The notes under the pieces were generated by a model, which ran no database searches, was not told where the DNA came from, and saw nothing but the letters and a program-made list of their open reading frames with translations. Below are positions 1-8,540 of a stretch of 64,000 nucleotides of DNA, one piece after another (position 1 is the first letter of the stretch; every line of letters begins with the position of its first letter). Origin of the DNA: Alistipes senegalensis JC50 (lineage in GTDB: Bacteria > Bacteroidota > Bacteroidia > Bacteroidales > Rikenellaceae); assembly GCF_025145645.1 (NCBI RefSeq), contig NZ_CP102252.1, positions 868,001-932,000 of the forward strand, read 5' to 3'. The position numbers and the translations under genes were made by a program.

Positions 1-122
1 AGATCCCCAGCGGATCGGTCTCCGTGACCTTCTTCCTCTTCCTGGCGCTCTTCACCGCGCTGCTCGTCGCCGAACTGAGCATCATGTTCCGGCAGATCAA
101 AATAGGACCTAAAAACGACTAA
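1..122 (+). CDS. cydA: Cytochrome bd oxidase subunit I, C-terminal end (partial)
   Basis: Only the last 39 codons are inside the window; the gene begins to the left. The reading frame ends at TAA 120-122. The peptide is a hydrophobic helix followed by a short charged tail (AELSIMFRQIK), which matches the usual end of CydA, where the last helix carries an A/VE-I-LM pattern. CydB starts 4 bases downstream, which supports the identification. CydA carries the haems of the quinol-oxidising, high-affinity terminal oxidase in the inner membrane. The call rests mainly on the cydB neighbour. Confidence 0.8.
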   Translation, partial: IPSGSVSVTFFLFLALFTALLVAELSIMFRQIKIGPKND

Positions 123-125
123 ATC

Positions 126-1268
126 ATGGATACCTTGACTTTTCTTCAGCACTACTGGTGGTTCATCATTTCGCTTTTGGGGGCCCTGCTGGTCTTCCTG
201 ATGTTCGTGCAGGGCGGACAGGCGCTGCTGTACGACATAGGCCGCACGGAGGAGGAGCGCAACATGCTCGTCAACTCGCTGGGCCGCAAGTGGGAATTCA
301 CCTTCACGACGCTCGTCACGTTCGGCGGCGCGTTCTTCGCCTCGTTCCCGCTCTTTTACTCCACGTCGTTCGGCGGGGCGTTCTACGTCTGGATGGCCAT
401 TCTCTTCTGCTTCGTGCTGCAAGCCGTGGCCTACGAATACCGCCGCAAACCCGCCAACGTCTTCGGCAAGCGGACTTTCAACGCCTTTCTGCTGATTAAC
501 GGCGTCCTGGGGCCGCTGCTGATCGGCACCGCCGTGGGGACCTTCTTCACGGGAGCGGAATTCACGGTCGATCGCCTCAACCTCGCCAATCAGGGCGGCG
601 CAGCGGTCATCTCGCAATGGGCGACGCCGTGGCACGGACTCGAAGCCGTCGCCGAGTGGCGCAACGTCCTGCTGGGTGCGGCGGTCGCCCTGCTGGCCAT
701 GACCCTCGCGTGCCAGTATTTCATGAACAACATCGACGACGAGACGATCCTCCGCCGCGCGCAGAGCCGCATGCGGCTGTTCGGGGTGCTGTTCGTCGTC
801 TGCTTCGTGGCGTGGCTCCTGGCCCTCCTCCTCGCCAACGGACGGGCCGCCGATGCCGCGGGCACGATCTCGGTCGAGCCTTACAAATACCTCCGCAACC
901 TGCTCGAAATGCCTTACGTCACGGTCGTACTGCTCCTCGGCGTGGTTTCGGTGCTGTGGAGCATCCGGCTCGGATGGTGCGGCAGCCGCCGTGCGGTATG
1001 GTTCGGAGGCGCCGGCACGGTCCTCACGGTGCTGTCGCTGCTTCTGCTGGCCGGGTGGAACGGCACGGCCTACTACCCCTCGCTGACGGACATGCAGTCG
1101 TCGCTGACGATCACGAACTCCTCGTCGAGCCTCTTCACGCTCAGGACGATGGCGTGGGTGTCGCTCTTCGTGCCGTTCGTGGCGGCCTACATCTGGTACG
1201 CCTGGCGGGCCATGAACCGCCGCCCGATCACCCGCGAGGAGATCCGCGGCGACGACCACCAATACTGA
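126..1268 (+). CDS. cydB: Cytochrome bd quinol oxidase subunit II
   Basis: This 380-residue, strongly hydrophobic protein has about eight to nine membrane segments. It begins with the CydB-type N-terminus (LQHYWWFIISLLGALLVFLM). It continues with the family's glycine/phenylalanine-rich first loop and a conserved-looking FGKRTFN stretch near residue 116. CydB is the structural partner of CydA in the cytochrome bd complex, which reduces oxygen to water at very low oxygen and so fits a gut anaerobe. The ATG lies 4 bases after the cydA stop, so the two are co-transcribed. A strong terminator follows at once. Confidence 0.95.
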   Translation: MDTLTFLQHYWWFIISLLGALLVFLMFVQGGQALLYDIGRTEEERNMLVNSLGRKWEFTFTTLVTFGGAFFASFPLFYSTSFGGAFYVWMAILFCFVLQAVAYEYRRKPANVFGKRTFNAFLLINGVLGPLLIGTAVGTFFTGAEFTVDRLNLANQGGAAVISQWATPWHGLEAVAEWRNVLLGAAVALLAMTLACQYFMNNIDDETILRRAQSRMRLFGVLFVVCFVAWLLALLLANGRAADAAGTISVEPYKYLRNLLEMPYVTVVLLLGVVSVLWSIRLGWCGSRRAVWFGGAGTVLTVLSLLLLAGWNGTAYYPSLTDMQSSLTITNSSSSLFTLRTMAWVSLFVPFVAAYIWYAWRAMNRRPITREEIRGDDHQY

Positions 1269-1275
1269 AACGAAA

Positions 1276-1307
1276 GAGCGGAGGCTTCGGCCTCCGCTCC
1301 TCTTTTT
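1276..1307. terminator. Bidirectional intrinsic terminator between cydB and fabI
   Basis: A perfect 10-bp stem (GAGCGGAGGC / GCCTCCGCTC) is closed by a TTCG tetraloop and followed on the plus strand by CTCTTTTT. On the minus strand the same stem is followed by TCTTTCG. It lies between the convergent stops of cydB (1268) and fabI (1324) and probably serves both. Confidence 0.9.
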
Positions 1308-1323
1308 CCGGGCGATTCCGGAA

Positions 1324-2196
1324 CTATTTCTCCTCCGGTTTGCCGAACGGATACTGATTCTGATGCACGTCGTCGAAACGCATTCCGTTCTCGTAGGTCT
1401 TCATCGCGCGGCGGCTCATGCCCATCGACGAGAATCCGCCGTCGTGGTAGAGGTTCTGCATCGTCACCTTGCGCGTGAGGTCCGAGAAGAGCGTCAGCAC
1501 GTAGTCGGCGCAGTCCTCGGCCGAGGCGTTGCCCAGCGGAGCCATGCTGTCGGCGAACGACATCAGGTCGCCCAGCCCCAGCACGCCGCTTCCCGCGGTG
1601 GTCGGCGTCGGCGACTGCGACACGGTGTTGACCCGCACGTGCTTCTCACGGCCGTAGATGTAGCCGAAACTGCGGGCGATGGACTCCAGCAGCGCCTTGG
1701 CGTCGGCCATGTCGTTGTAGCCGTAGAGCGTGCGCTGGGCCGCGATGTACGAAAGCGCCACGATCGAACCCCAGTCGTTGATGGCGTCCTTCTTACGGGC
1801 CACCTGAATGACCTTGTGGAACGAAATGGCCGAAATGTCGAGCGTCTTGGAAAGGAAATCGTAATCCAGATCGTCGTAGGTGCGGCCCTTGCGGACGTTG
1901 GGCGACATGCCGATCGAGTGGAGCATGAAGTCGAACTTGCCGCCGAAATGCTCCATCGTCTTGTCGATGAGGTTTTCGAGGTCCGCGACGCTCGTGGCGT
2001 CGGCCGGAACGACGATCGTGTTGCACTTCTCGGCCAGCTTCGAGATGGTTCCCATGCGGATAGATACGGCAGTATTGGTGAGGACGATCTCGGCCCCCTC
2101 CTCCACGGCGCGCTCCGCCACCTTCCAGGCAATGGATTGCTCGTTCAGAGCTCCGAAAATAAGTCCCTTCTTTCCTTTCAGTAAATTGTATGCCAT
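1324..2196 (-). CDS. fabI: Enoyl-[acyl-carrier-protein] reductase (NADH), FabI type
   Basis: This 290-residue cytoplasmic short-chain dehydrogenase carries out the last step of each fatty-acid elongation cycle, reducing the enoyl-ACP double bond with NADH. The N-terminal cofactor loop carries the FabI hallmark SIAW (residues 21-24). The catalytic Tyr-x6-Lys pair is visible in YNDMADAKALLE. A Gly/Pro-rich loop and GGFSSMGMS lie near the C-terminus. At 290 residues it is slightly longer than the Escherichia coli enzyme (262), as in other Bacteroidetes homologues. It is monocistronic, converges on cydB, and has its own promoter box upstream. Confidence 0.95.
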   Translation of the reverse strand: MAYNLLKGKKGLIFGALNEQSIAWKVAERAVEEGAEIVLTNTAVSIRMGTISKLAEKCNTIVVPADATSVADLENLIDKTMEHFGGKFDFMLHSIGMSPNVRKGRTYDDLDYDFLSKTLDISAISFHKVIQVARKKDAINDWGSIVALSYIAAQRTLYGYNDMADAKALLESIARSFGYIYGREKHVRVNTVSQSPTPTTAGSGVLGLGDLMSFADSMAPLGNASAEDCADYVLTLFSDLTRKVTMQNLYHDGGFSSMGMSRRAMKTYENGMRFDDVHQNQYPFGKPEEK

Positions 2197-2220
2197 CGTA
2201 ATTCAGATTAAAAATTCGGG

Positions 2221-2228
2221 CAAATATA
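2221..2228 (-). promoter_or_regulatory. Bacteroidetes-type -7 box for fabI
   Basis: The minus strand reads TATATTTG, an exact match to the TAnnTTTG consensus of the primary Bacteroidetes sigma factor. It ends 25 bases before the fabI ATG. No clear TTG -33 element is seen at the usual spacing, so this is a partial promoter match. The rest of 2229-2439, between the divergent fabI and BACON/GLUG genes, shows no gene and no exact plus-strand TAnnTTTG box. Confidence 0.55.
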
Positions 2229-2439
2229 ACAATTTTTTTTCATTCGGACGACCGCCCGTCCTCCCTGCACCCTGCAAAGGCCCTGCCGCCCGGTCCGGAG
2301 CCGCCTGCGATCCGACGCAAATTTTTATCGCCCCGGAATACGTAGTTCCGCCGGGTCTTTCGTAAGTAACAATACCAAGCAACATAGTGCCGCGGCCGCA
2401 GGCCGGGGCGGAACGACCGAACTAACCTTAAATTTACTT

Positions 2440-4116
2440 ATGAGAAACCTTAGTCTGAAATCAACTCTGTTTCTTGCCGTTGCACTCGGTCTTGCCGGGA
2501 GTATGGCCTCCTGCGACAACGACGAGCCGACACCGAAAGATCGCTATTCGATCGAACTCAGCAGCGACAATCTGCATTTCACGGAGGAGGGAGGCAATTC
2601 GAGCCTGACCCTTTCGACGAACAGCCAATGGGAGGTCAACACGTCGTCCGACTGGGTGAGCTTCGTCCCCACGCAAAGCGGCGCTGCCGCCGACAAGCAG
2701 AGCATCACCGTCACGGCGCTTCCCTTCAGCGAAGAGAACAGTTCGCGCACGACTGTCATTTCCATCAAGTGCGGCGACATCTCGACCGACGCCGTAGTCC
2801 GCAAATTCATCACCGTCAGCCAGGACGGCCCCGTCGTCGAAGACCGCGAACCGGGTATCTACTCACTGAAGGACCTGACCGAACTGGGCGAAGCGATCGC
2901 TTCGGCGACCAAAGACACCGATCCGGATTACAGCAAATGGCAGGACGAAAACGGCGTAATCAATCTCTACAACGACATCAACGCCGGAGCGACGCCGCTG
3001 CCGCTCATGGGCGGACAGGACGTCAAAGCCAACGACAAATCGGGAGCCTTCGGTGGCATCTTCGACGGCAACGGCCACACGATCTCGGGACGCCTCGAAA
3101 GCGGCGGACAGCCCATCGTGGCCCTCTTCACGCGTCTGGCCCCCACGGGCATCATCCGCAACCTCACGGTGGATGTCGAAGCGACCAACGATTACACGGG
3201 GAGCGTACAGAAACATCTTGCCGCCATCGTCGGCTTCTCGGTGACTGCGACGAGCGGCTATATCGAAAACTGCACCTCGAAAGGTACGCTGACCATGACC
3301 GGTTCGACGCCCAATCCGCGCGTCGGCGGCATCGTCGCCTACGGACGCTGCAACATCACCGGCTGCTCCAACTATGCCGACATCGTCTCCAACTCGAACC
3401 GTGTGGCAGGCATCAACGGTGCCGGAGGCGGAGCGTTCACCATCTCCGACTGCAAGAACTACGGCACCATCCGGGCGAACTGCGACGCCGCCCAGGTCGG
3501 CGGTATCATCGGACAGCTGAACGGTCAAACCATCCTCGGCTGCGAGAACCACGGCGACATCACACTGACAGGCGGCGGAAAGGCCGTAGTGGGCGGCATC
3601 GCCGGAAACAGCCAGGGTTCCAGCTCGATCGGATCGGCCGAATCGCCGTGTCTGAACAAGGGTGTCATCACGATCAACGGCGCTGAGACCGCACCCGTCG
3701 CGGGGAGCGGCGTCGGAGGCATCTCGGGCGGCATGTCGGCCGCGGTCCCCATCGCATACGCCACCAACGAAGGCGCCGTCGTCAGCAATATCGATGACAG
3801 CAGCGTCGCAGCCGGCGGCATCGTGGGCGCGATCACCAAGGCCGCCCCGCTCACCGGCTGCCAGAACAAAGCGTCGGTCACTTCGGCGGCCAACGCCGGA
3901 GGCATCGTAGGATCGACGACGGTCGCAACGGAGATCAACGCCTGCGGCAACACGGGCGACATCGTCCGGCTGGCCACGGCGACCGTTCCGGCGGCCTGGT
4001 TCGGAGGTATCGCGGGCCAGGCTCCCTCGGCAGTCCTCACGAACTGCACTTTCGGAGGCACCGTGCTCAGCGCGCCCGGCGACAACAACAACGCAACAGG
4101 AACTGCGGCCCAATAG
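2440..4116 (+). CDS. Surface lipoprotein with BACON domain and GLUG-like repeats
   Basis: This 558-residue protein starts with a lipoprotein signal whose lipobox ends ASC (Cys25). A BACON-type beta-sandwich follows (about residues 38-130; WEVNTSSDWVSF and TVSQDGP are typical edges). From about residue 150 to the end there are repeated Gly-rich units of the form VGGI(V/A)G...I..C.N.G.I, as in the GLUG motif, which predict a beta-helix or similar repetitive fold. BACON domains are common on carbohydrate-active surface proteins of Bacteroidetes. No catalytic motif is visible, so a glycan- or mucin-binding role is inferred. It is the first gene of the first PUL, 27 bases upstream of the FecR gene. 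Confidence 0.75.
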   Translation: MRNLSLKSTLFLAVALGLAGSMASCDNDEPTPKDRYSIELSSDNLHFTEEGGNSSLTLSTNSQWEVNTSSDWVSFVPTQSGAAADKQSITVTALPFSEENSSRTTVISIKCGDISTDAVVRKFITVSQDGPVVEDREPGIYSLKDLTELGEAIASATKDTDPDYSKWQDENGVINLYNDINAGATPLPLMGGQDVKANDKSGAFGGIFDGNGHTISGRLESGGQPIVALFTRLAPTGIIRNLTVDVEATNDYTGSVQKHLAAIVGFSVTATSGYIENCTSKGTLTMTGSTPNPRVGGIVAYGRCNITGCSNYADIVSNSNRVAGINGAGGGAFTISDCKNYGTIRANCDAAQVGGIIGQLNGQTILGCENHGDITLTGGGKAVVGGIAGNSQGSSSIGSAESPCLNKGVITINGAETAPVAGSGVGGISGGMSAAVPIAYATNEGAVVSNIDDSSVAAGGIVGAITKAAPLTGCQNKASVTSAANAGGIVGSTTVATEINACGNTGDIVRLATATVPAAWFGGIAGQAPSAVLTNCTFGGTVLSAPGDNNNATGTAAQ

Positions 4117-4143
4117 CAGACGCAGCAAAATAAACAGACCGTC

Positions 4144-5178
4144 ATGCAGCAATTTTCAAAGAAAACGTTACGGAATTTTTTCTTCGGCACCCCGGCATCC
4201 GATGAAAGGGAGCAGGTCAGCTCGTGGTTTACCGCCGAGGGCGAAAACCCCGAGTTCGAGAACGAACTCTACGTCCTGTGGAACGAACTGCCGGAATCCA
4301 TCGACCGGGCCTCCTCCCGCAAAGGGTTCGAACGTTTTTCCGCCTCGCTGGCCCATAAAGGCATCGGCGGGGCGGCGGGCCCCCGCAAAACGATCCGCAG
4401 GATCGGGAAGTGGGCCGTGAGAGTTGCAGCATGCCTGGCGGTGCCGCTCGCCGTTTTCGCGCTCTATCTGAACGGACAGGCCCAGAAACCCAAGAACTGG
4501 ATCGAGAAACACGTGGCCTACGGAGAGAAAATGCAGGTGACGCTGCCCGACAACTCGACGGTCTGGCTGAATGCGGGGAGCAAGATCATCTATCCGGAGA
4601 AATTCAACCGGAAGGTCCGGCAGGTATTCGTCACCGGAGAGGTCTACGCCGACATCGAGAAGGACCCGTCGCGCCCCTTCTTCCTCTCGGTCGGGAACCT
4701 CAACATCAAGGTACTGGGGACGAAATTCAATGTGAAATCCTACCCCGAACAATCGAAGACCGAAGTGTCGCTGGTCGAAGGGAGCATCTCGCTGGAAGCG
4801 AATTTCAACGGTTTCACCAGACAGTACACCCTCGAACCGGGCAACTACATGAGCATCGACCACCGCACGGGCGCCGTCGATACGTTCCAGTTCTCGCCCG
4901 CGAGCTACACTTCGTGGAGCGAGGAGAACGGGGGTCTCTACTTCCGCAACCAGACGCTCGAAGAGATCACCGCCGATCTGGAACGCAAGTTCAACGTAAA
5001 GATCATACTCCGGGACGAACAGCTCAAGCACGAACGTTACTTCGCCTCGTTCGTGAACAACGAATCGCTGGACGACATCCTCAAATTCCTGAAACTGGGC
5101 AGTTCGTTCCAATACGTCTCGAATAAAAATGTCATCGACATTTACAAGCACCGAACCCAACCGAAACAAGCAATTTAA
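4144..5178 (+). CDS. FecR-family anti-sigma factor
   Basis: This 344-residue inner-membrane regulator has a cytoplasmic N-terminal part (1-90) that would hold an ECF sigma factor. One membrane helix lies at about residues 92-110. The periplasmic FecR domain (about 120-220) has the family pattern GEKMQVTLPDNSTVWLNAGS and GEVYADIEKD. The C-terminal DUF4974-like domain (about 270-335) has the motif LEEITADLERKFNV. It would receive a signal from the STN domain of the SusC encoded 12 bases downstream. The unusual point is that no sigma gene lies upstream; the only ECF sigma gene in the window is 14.7 kb downstream at the end of this PUL. Confidence 0.92.
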   Translation: MQQFSKKTLRNFFFGTPASDEREQVSSWFTAEGENPEFENELYVLWNELPESIDRASSRKGFERFSASLAHKGIGGAAGPRKTIRRIGKWAVRVAACLAVPLAVFALYLNGQAQKPKNWIEKHVAYGEKMQVTLPDNSTVWLNAGSKIIYPEKFNRKVRQVFVTGEVYADIEKDPSRPFFLSVGNLNIKVLGTKFNVKSYPEQSKTEVSLVEGSISLEANFNGFTRQYTLEPGNYMSIDHRTGAVDTFQFSPASYTSWSEENGGLYFRNQTLEEITADLERKFNVKIILRDEQLKHERYFASFVNNESLDDILKFLKLGSSFQYVSNKNVIDIYKHRTQPKQAI

Positions 5179-5190
5179 CCCAAACCACCC

Positions 5191-8100
5191 ATGAAACGCG
5201 TATTCACCGCCAAACTACGTTCCCGGTTACTGCTCGCCGCATGCAGCCTGCTGCTGTCCATGCAGCTCCATGCGCAGAATATCACCATGAACTTCAAGGG
5301 AACCGTACAACAGGCCATCGAACTGTTGCAGAAGAACTACAACTATTCGGTCGTCATCAAAACGAACGGCGTCGATCTGAAAAAACAGATCGAGGTCAAA
5401 GCCTCGAACAAAACCGTCGGCGAGGTCGTGAACCAGATCTTCGCCTCGCAGAACGTCGCCTGCTCGGTCGAAGGGCGCAACATCCTCGTAAAGAGCAAAG
5501 AACCCGAGAAAGACGGAGACGCGCAGAAAGTCCGGCTGATCACCGTGCGGGGTACCGTTACGGACGCCTCCGGCATGCCGATCCCCGGCGCTGCGGTCTA
5601 CAACCGGCAAACCCAGCGGGGCACCGTCTGCGACGCCCGGGGACAGTACACCCTGCAAGTGCCGGCCAACAGCCAAATCACCGTCTCGTTCCTGGGATAC
5701 GACGACCTCAGCGTCGCGGTCAACAACAAGACCCTGGTCAACGTCTCGCTGACCGAAAAGGCGTCGGACATCGACGAAATCGTGGTCATCGGCTACGGAA
5801 CGCAGAAGAAGAGCGATGTCACGGGAGCCGTGGCGCAGATCAACATGGAGAAGATGGCCGACAAGCAGTCGATCTCGCTGGCCGATTACCTGCGCGGTTC
5901 GGTCGCGGGCCTCAACATCCAGCGGAGCGCCTCGACCAGCGGCCAGACCTCGTTCGAAATCCGCGGCCAAACCTCGCTCGGAACCACGACCTCGCCGCTG
6001 CTGGTCGTTGACGGGATGATCTTCAACGGGGAGCTGAACGACATCAACCCCAATGACATCGCCTCCGTGTCGGTTATGAAGGACGCTTCGTCGGCCGCGG
6101 TCTACGGAGCCAATGCCGCCAACGGCGTCATCATCATCACCACCAAGGAGGGCACGGGCGACAAACCCACGATCCGCTTCGACGCCAAGACCAGCCTTTC
6201 GATCCTGACCCGGAAGCCCGCGAGCTACGACGTGAACGGCTATCTGCAAGTGCGCGCCGACAAACTCATCGGCGAAGGCGCCATCAACCAGACCAAACCC
6301 GAATATTACACCAACCCTTACAAACTTCAGGGCGTGGACCTCGCAACGTGGATGGGCTACTCCAATGCCGGCGCCTACGCCGACCCCACCGAAGTCTGGC
6401 TGGACCGTCTGGCCCTGCGCCCCAACGAAAAGACGAACTACTACAACTACCGATCGACGGACTGGGTGGACGACGTTTTCCGCACGGGCGTGATTCAGGA
6501 CTACAACGTCAGCGTATCGGGCAAGTCGAAGAGCCTGAGCTATTATTGGTCGGCCGGATTTCTCGACAACAAGGGCGTGGTCCGGAACGACGACTACCAG
6601 AACGTCCGCACCCGCGTGAACCTCTCCAACAAGATCACCGACTTTCTGGAAGTGGGCATCCGGGCCAACCTGTCGAGCGCCAAAAACGACGGACAGCCCG
6701 CCGACTGGGCCGTCGCCTACAACAACAGCCCGCTGGGCGACAAATACAACGAGGACGGCACCTACACCTGGTATCCGAACGGCGACAACATGGCCAAAAA
6801 CCCGTTCGAGAAGACCCAGTGGGACGTTTACAAGCGCACGACCAGCATTCTGGGAACCGTCTATGCCAAGATCAGCCTGCCGTGGGGATTCGCTTTCGAG
6901 AGCTCGTTCAACAACCGCTGGAAATTCCAGGACGACAATTCGTACAAACCCTCGTGGACGCTCGACGGCTCGGCGGGCGAAGGCATCGCCTCGCGCCGGA
7001 ATACCCGTCAATACGACTGGTCGATCGAGAACATCCTCCGCTGGAACATGACCTTCAACGACATCCACCGTTTCGACGTGACGCTCCTGCAAAGCGCCGC
7101 CAAATGGAAACAGCACCAGACGACCGCCGGAGCGAGCAAGTTCACCACCTCGGAACTGCTGGGCTGGCACGCCCTGGACATGGCCGAGATACAGACCTCG
7201 GCGTCCGAGGATCAGGTGGACACCAAAGCCTCCTACATGGCCCGTCTGAACTATACGCTCATGGACCGCTACATGCTCTCGTTCACCATCCGCCGCGACG
7301 GTTATTCGGCATTCGGGCAGCAGAATCCGTGGGCCGATTTCCCGGCCGTGGCCGCCGCATGGCGCATCTCGGAAGAGGATTTCATGAAGTCGGTGAACTG
7401 GATCAGCAACCTGAAGCTCCGCTTCTCCTACGGTAAGAACGGCAACAGCAACATCGGCCGTTACACAGCGCTGGCCGGTCTGGCCAACGATTTCTACCTG
7501 ACCGAAGACAAGCAGAACGTCGTGACGCTCTACCCCACCTCCATGGGCAACAGCCAGCTGATGTGGGAAGAGACGCTGGCCATGAACTTCGGTCTGGACT
7601 GGGGGCTCTTCAAAAACCGCCTCAACGTCACGGCCGAGGTGTACAAGATGAAGACGACCAACATGCTGATGGACCGCGGTCTGCCGACGCTCACGGGCTA
7701 CTCCAAGGTGAAGGCCAACCTCGGTCAGGTCAACAACAAAGGTCTGGAGATCACGATCAACTCGGTGAACCTCAACACCAAAAACCTGCGCTGGACCTCC
7801 GACCTGACCTTCTCGCTCAACCGCAACGAGATCAAACACCTCTACGGCGACCTGGTCCCCGTGACGGACAGCGACGGCAACATCGTCAACTGGAAGGAGT
7901 CCGACGACCCGACCAACGGCTGGTACATCGGCCATGCCATCGACGAGATCTACGGCTACAAGATCACCGGCGTCTGGCAGAACGACGAAGCGGCCGAGGC
8001 CATGGCCCTCGGATTCTCGCCCGGCGACTACAAGACCTACCTCAAAGAGGGCAACACGAGCTACTCGACGGACGACTACCTCTGGCAGGGTTACACCAAA

Positions 8101-8529
8101 CCCCGTTACCGCATCGCCCTGAACAACTCGTTCACGCTCTTCGACAACCTCACCGTCTCCTTCATGCTCCGCTCGGAACTGGGACACAAGAAGGCCAACA
8201 ACGAGATCTGCGTAGGCAGCTATGCCGACCGGGTGTCGCAGATGAAATTCCCCTATTGGACGCCGGAAAACCAGTCGAACTACTGGGGCAAGCTGGGAGC
8301 CAGACGCACGGGAACGCTCTACCGCAACGCATCGTTCCTGCGCATCGAGAACGTGTCGATCGCTTACAGCCTGCCCAAGCGGTGGATCAACAAGATCGCC
8401 CTGCAAAACGCCAAGGTCTTCTTCAACCTCGACAACGCCTACTGCTTCGACGACTGGCTCTACTGGGATGTCGAAACCAAGGCACCGACCCCCATGACAT
8501 TCACCTTCGGCATTAACTTCACCTTATAA
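5191..8529 (+). CDS. SusC-like TonB-dependent outer-membrane transporter with STN domain
   Basis: This 1112-residue protein imports oligosaccharides through the outer membrane together with the SusD lipoprotein. A signal peptide (1-29, ending LHAQ) is followed by an STN signalling domain (about 33-108). Next come a carboxypeptidase-D regulatory-like domain (about 118-200), the SusC signature EIVVIGYGTQKKSDVTGAV, the plug, and the barrel ending in TFGINFTL with a terminal aromatic pattern. The STN domain, absent from the second SusC of this window, is the module that contacts FecR. Control of this PUL by ECF sigma/anti-sigma trans-envelope signalling is therefore inferred. Confidence 0.95.
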   Translation: MKRVFTAKLRSRLLLAACSLLLSMQLHAQNITMNFKGTVQQAIELLQKNYNYSVVIKTNGVDLKKQIEVKASNKTVGEVVNQIFASQNVACSVEGRNILVKSKEPEKDGDAQKVRLITVRGTVTDASGMPIPGAAVYNRQTQRGTVCDARGQYTLQVPANSQITVSFLGYDDLSVAVNNKTLVNVSLTEKASDIDEIVVIGYGTQKKSDVTGAVAQINMEKMADKQSISLADYLRGSVAGLNIQRSASTSGQTSFEIRGQTSLGTTTSPLLVVDGMIFNGELNDINPNDIASVSVMKDASSAAVYGANAANGVIIITTKEGTGDKPTIRFDAKTSLSILTRKPASYDVNGYLQVRADKLIGEGAINQTKPEYYTNPYKLQGVDLATWMGYSNAGAYADPTEVWLDRLALRPNEKTNYYNYRSTDWVDDVFRTGVIQDYNVSVSGKSKSLSYYWSAGFLDNKGVVRNDDYQNVRTRVNLSNKITDFLEVGIRANLSSAKNDGQPADWAVAYNNSPLGDKYNEDGTYTWYPNGDNMAKNPFEKTQWDVYKRTTSILGTVYAKISLPWGFAFESSFNNRWKFQDDNSYKPSWTLDGSAGEGIASRRNTRQYDWSIENILRWNMTFNDIHRFDVTLLQSAAKWKQHQTTAGASKFTTSELLGWHALDMAEIQTSASEDQVDTKASYMARLNYTLMDRYMLSFTIRRDGYSAFGQQNPWADFPAVAAAWRISEEDFMKSVNWISNLKLRFSYGKNGNSNIGRYTALAGLANDFYLTEDKQNVVTLYPTSMGNSQLMWEETLAMNFGLDWGLFKNRLNVTAEVYKMKTTNMLMDRGLPTLTGYSKVKANLGQVNNKGLEITINSVNLNTKNLRWTSDLTFSLNRNEIKHLYGDLVPVTDSDGNIVNWKESDDPTNGWYIGHAIDEIYGYKITGVWQNDEAAEAMALGFSPGDYKTYLKEGNTSYSTDDYLWQGYTKPRYRIALNNSFTLFDNLTVSFMLRSELGHKKANNEICVGSYADRVSQMKFPYWTPENQSNYWGKLGARRTGTLYRNASFLRIENVSIAYSLPKRWINKIALQNAKVFFNLDNAYCFDDWLYWDVETKAPTPMTFTFGINFTL

Positions 8530-8540
8530 TCCAACGCACG

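Noticed and set aside
2298..2439. An exact TAnnTTTG promoter for the BACON/GLUG gene
   Set aside because: I searched the intergenic region on the plus strand and found only poor matches; an ECF-type promoter is more likely but cannot be identified by eye.
5227..8406. A 1059-residue open frame antisense to the first SusC gene, and many similar long antisense frames through the window
   Set aside because: They arise from the high GC content and codon bias of the real genes, show Arg/Ala/Val-rich composition, and have no domains or signal peptides.
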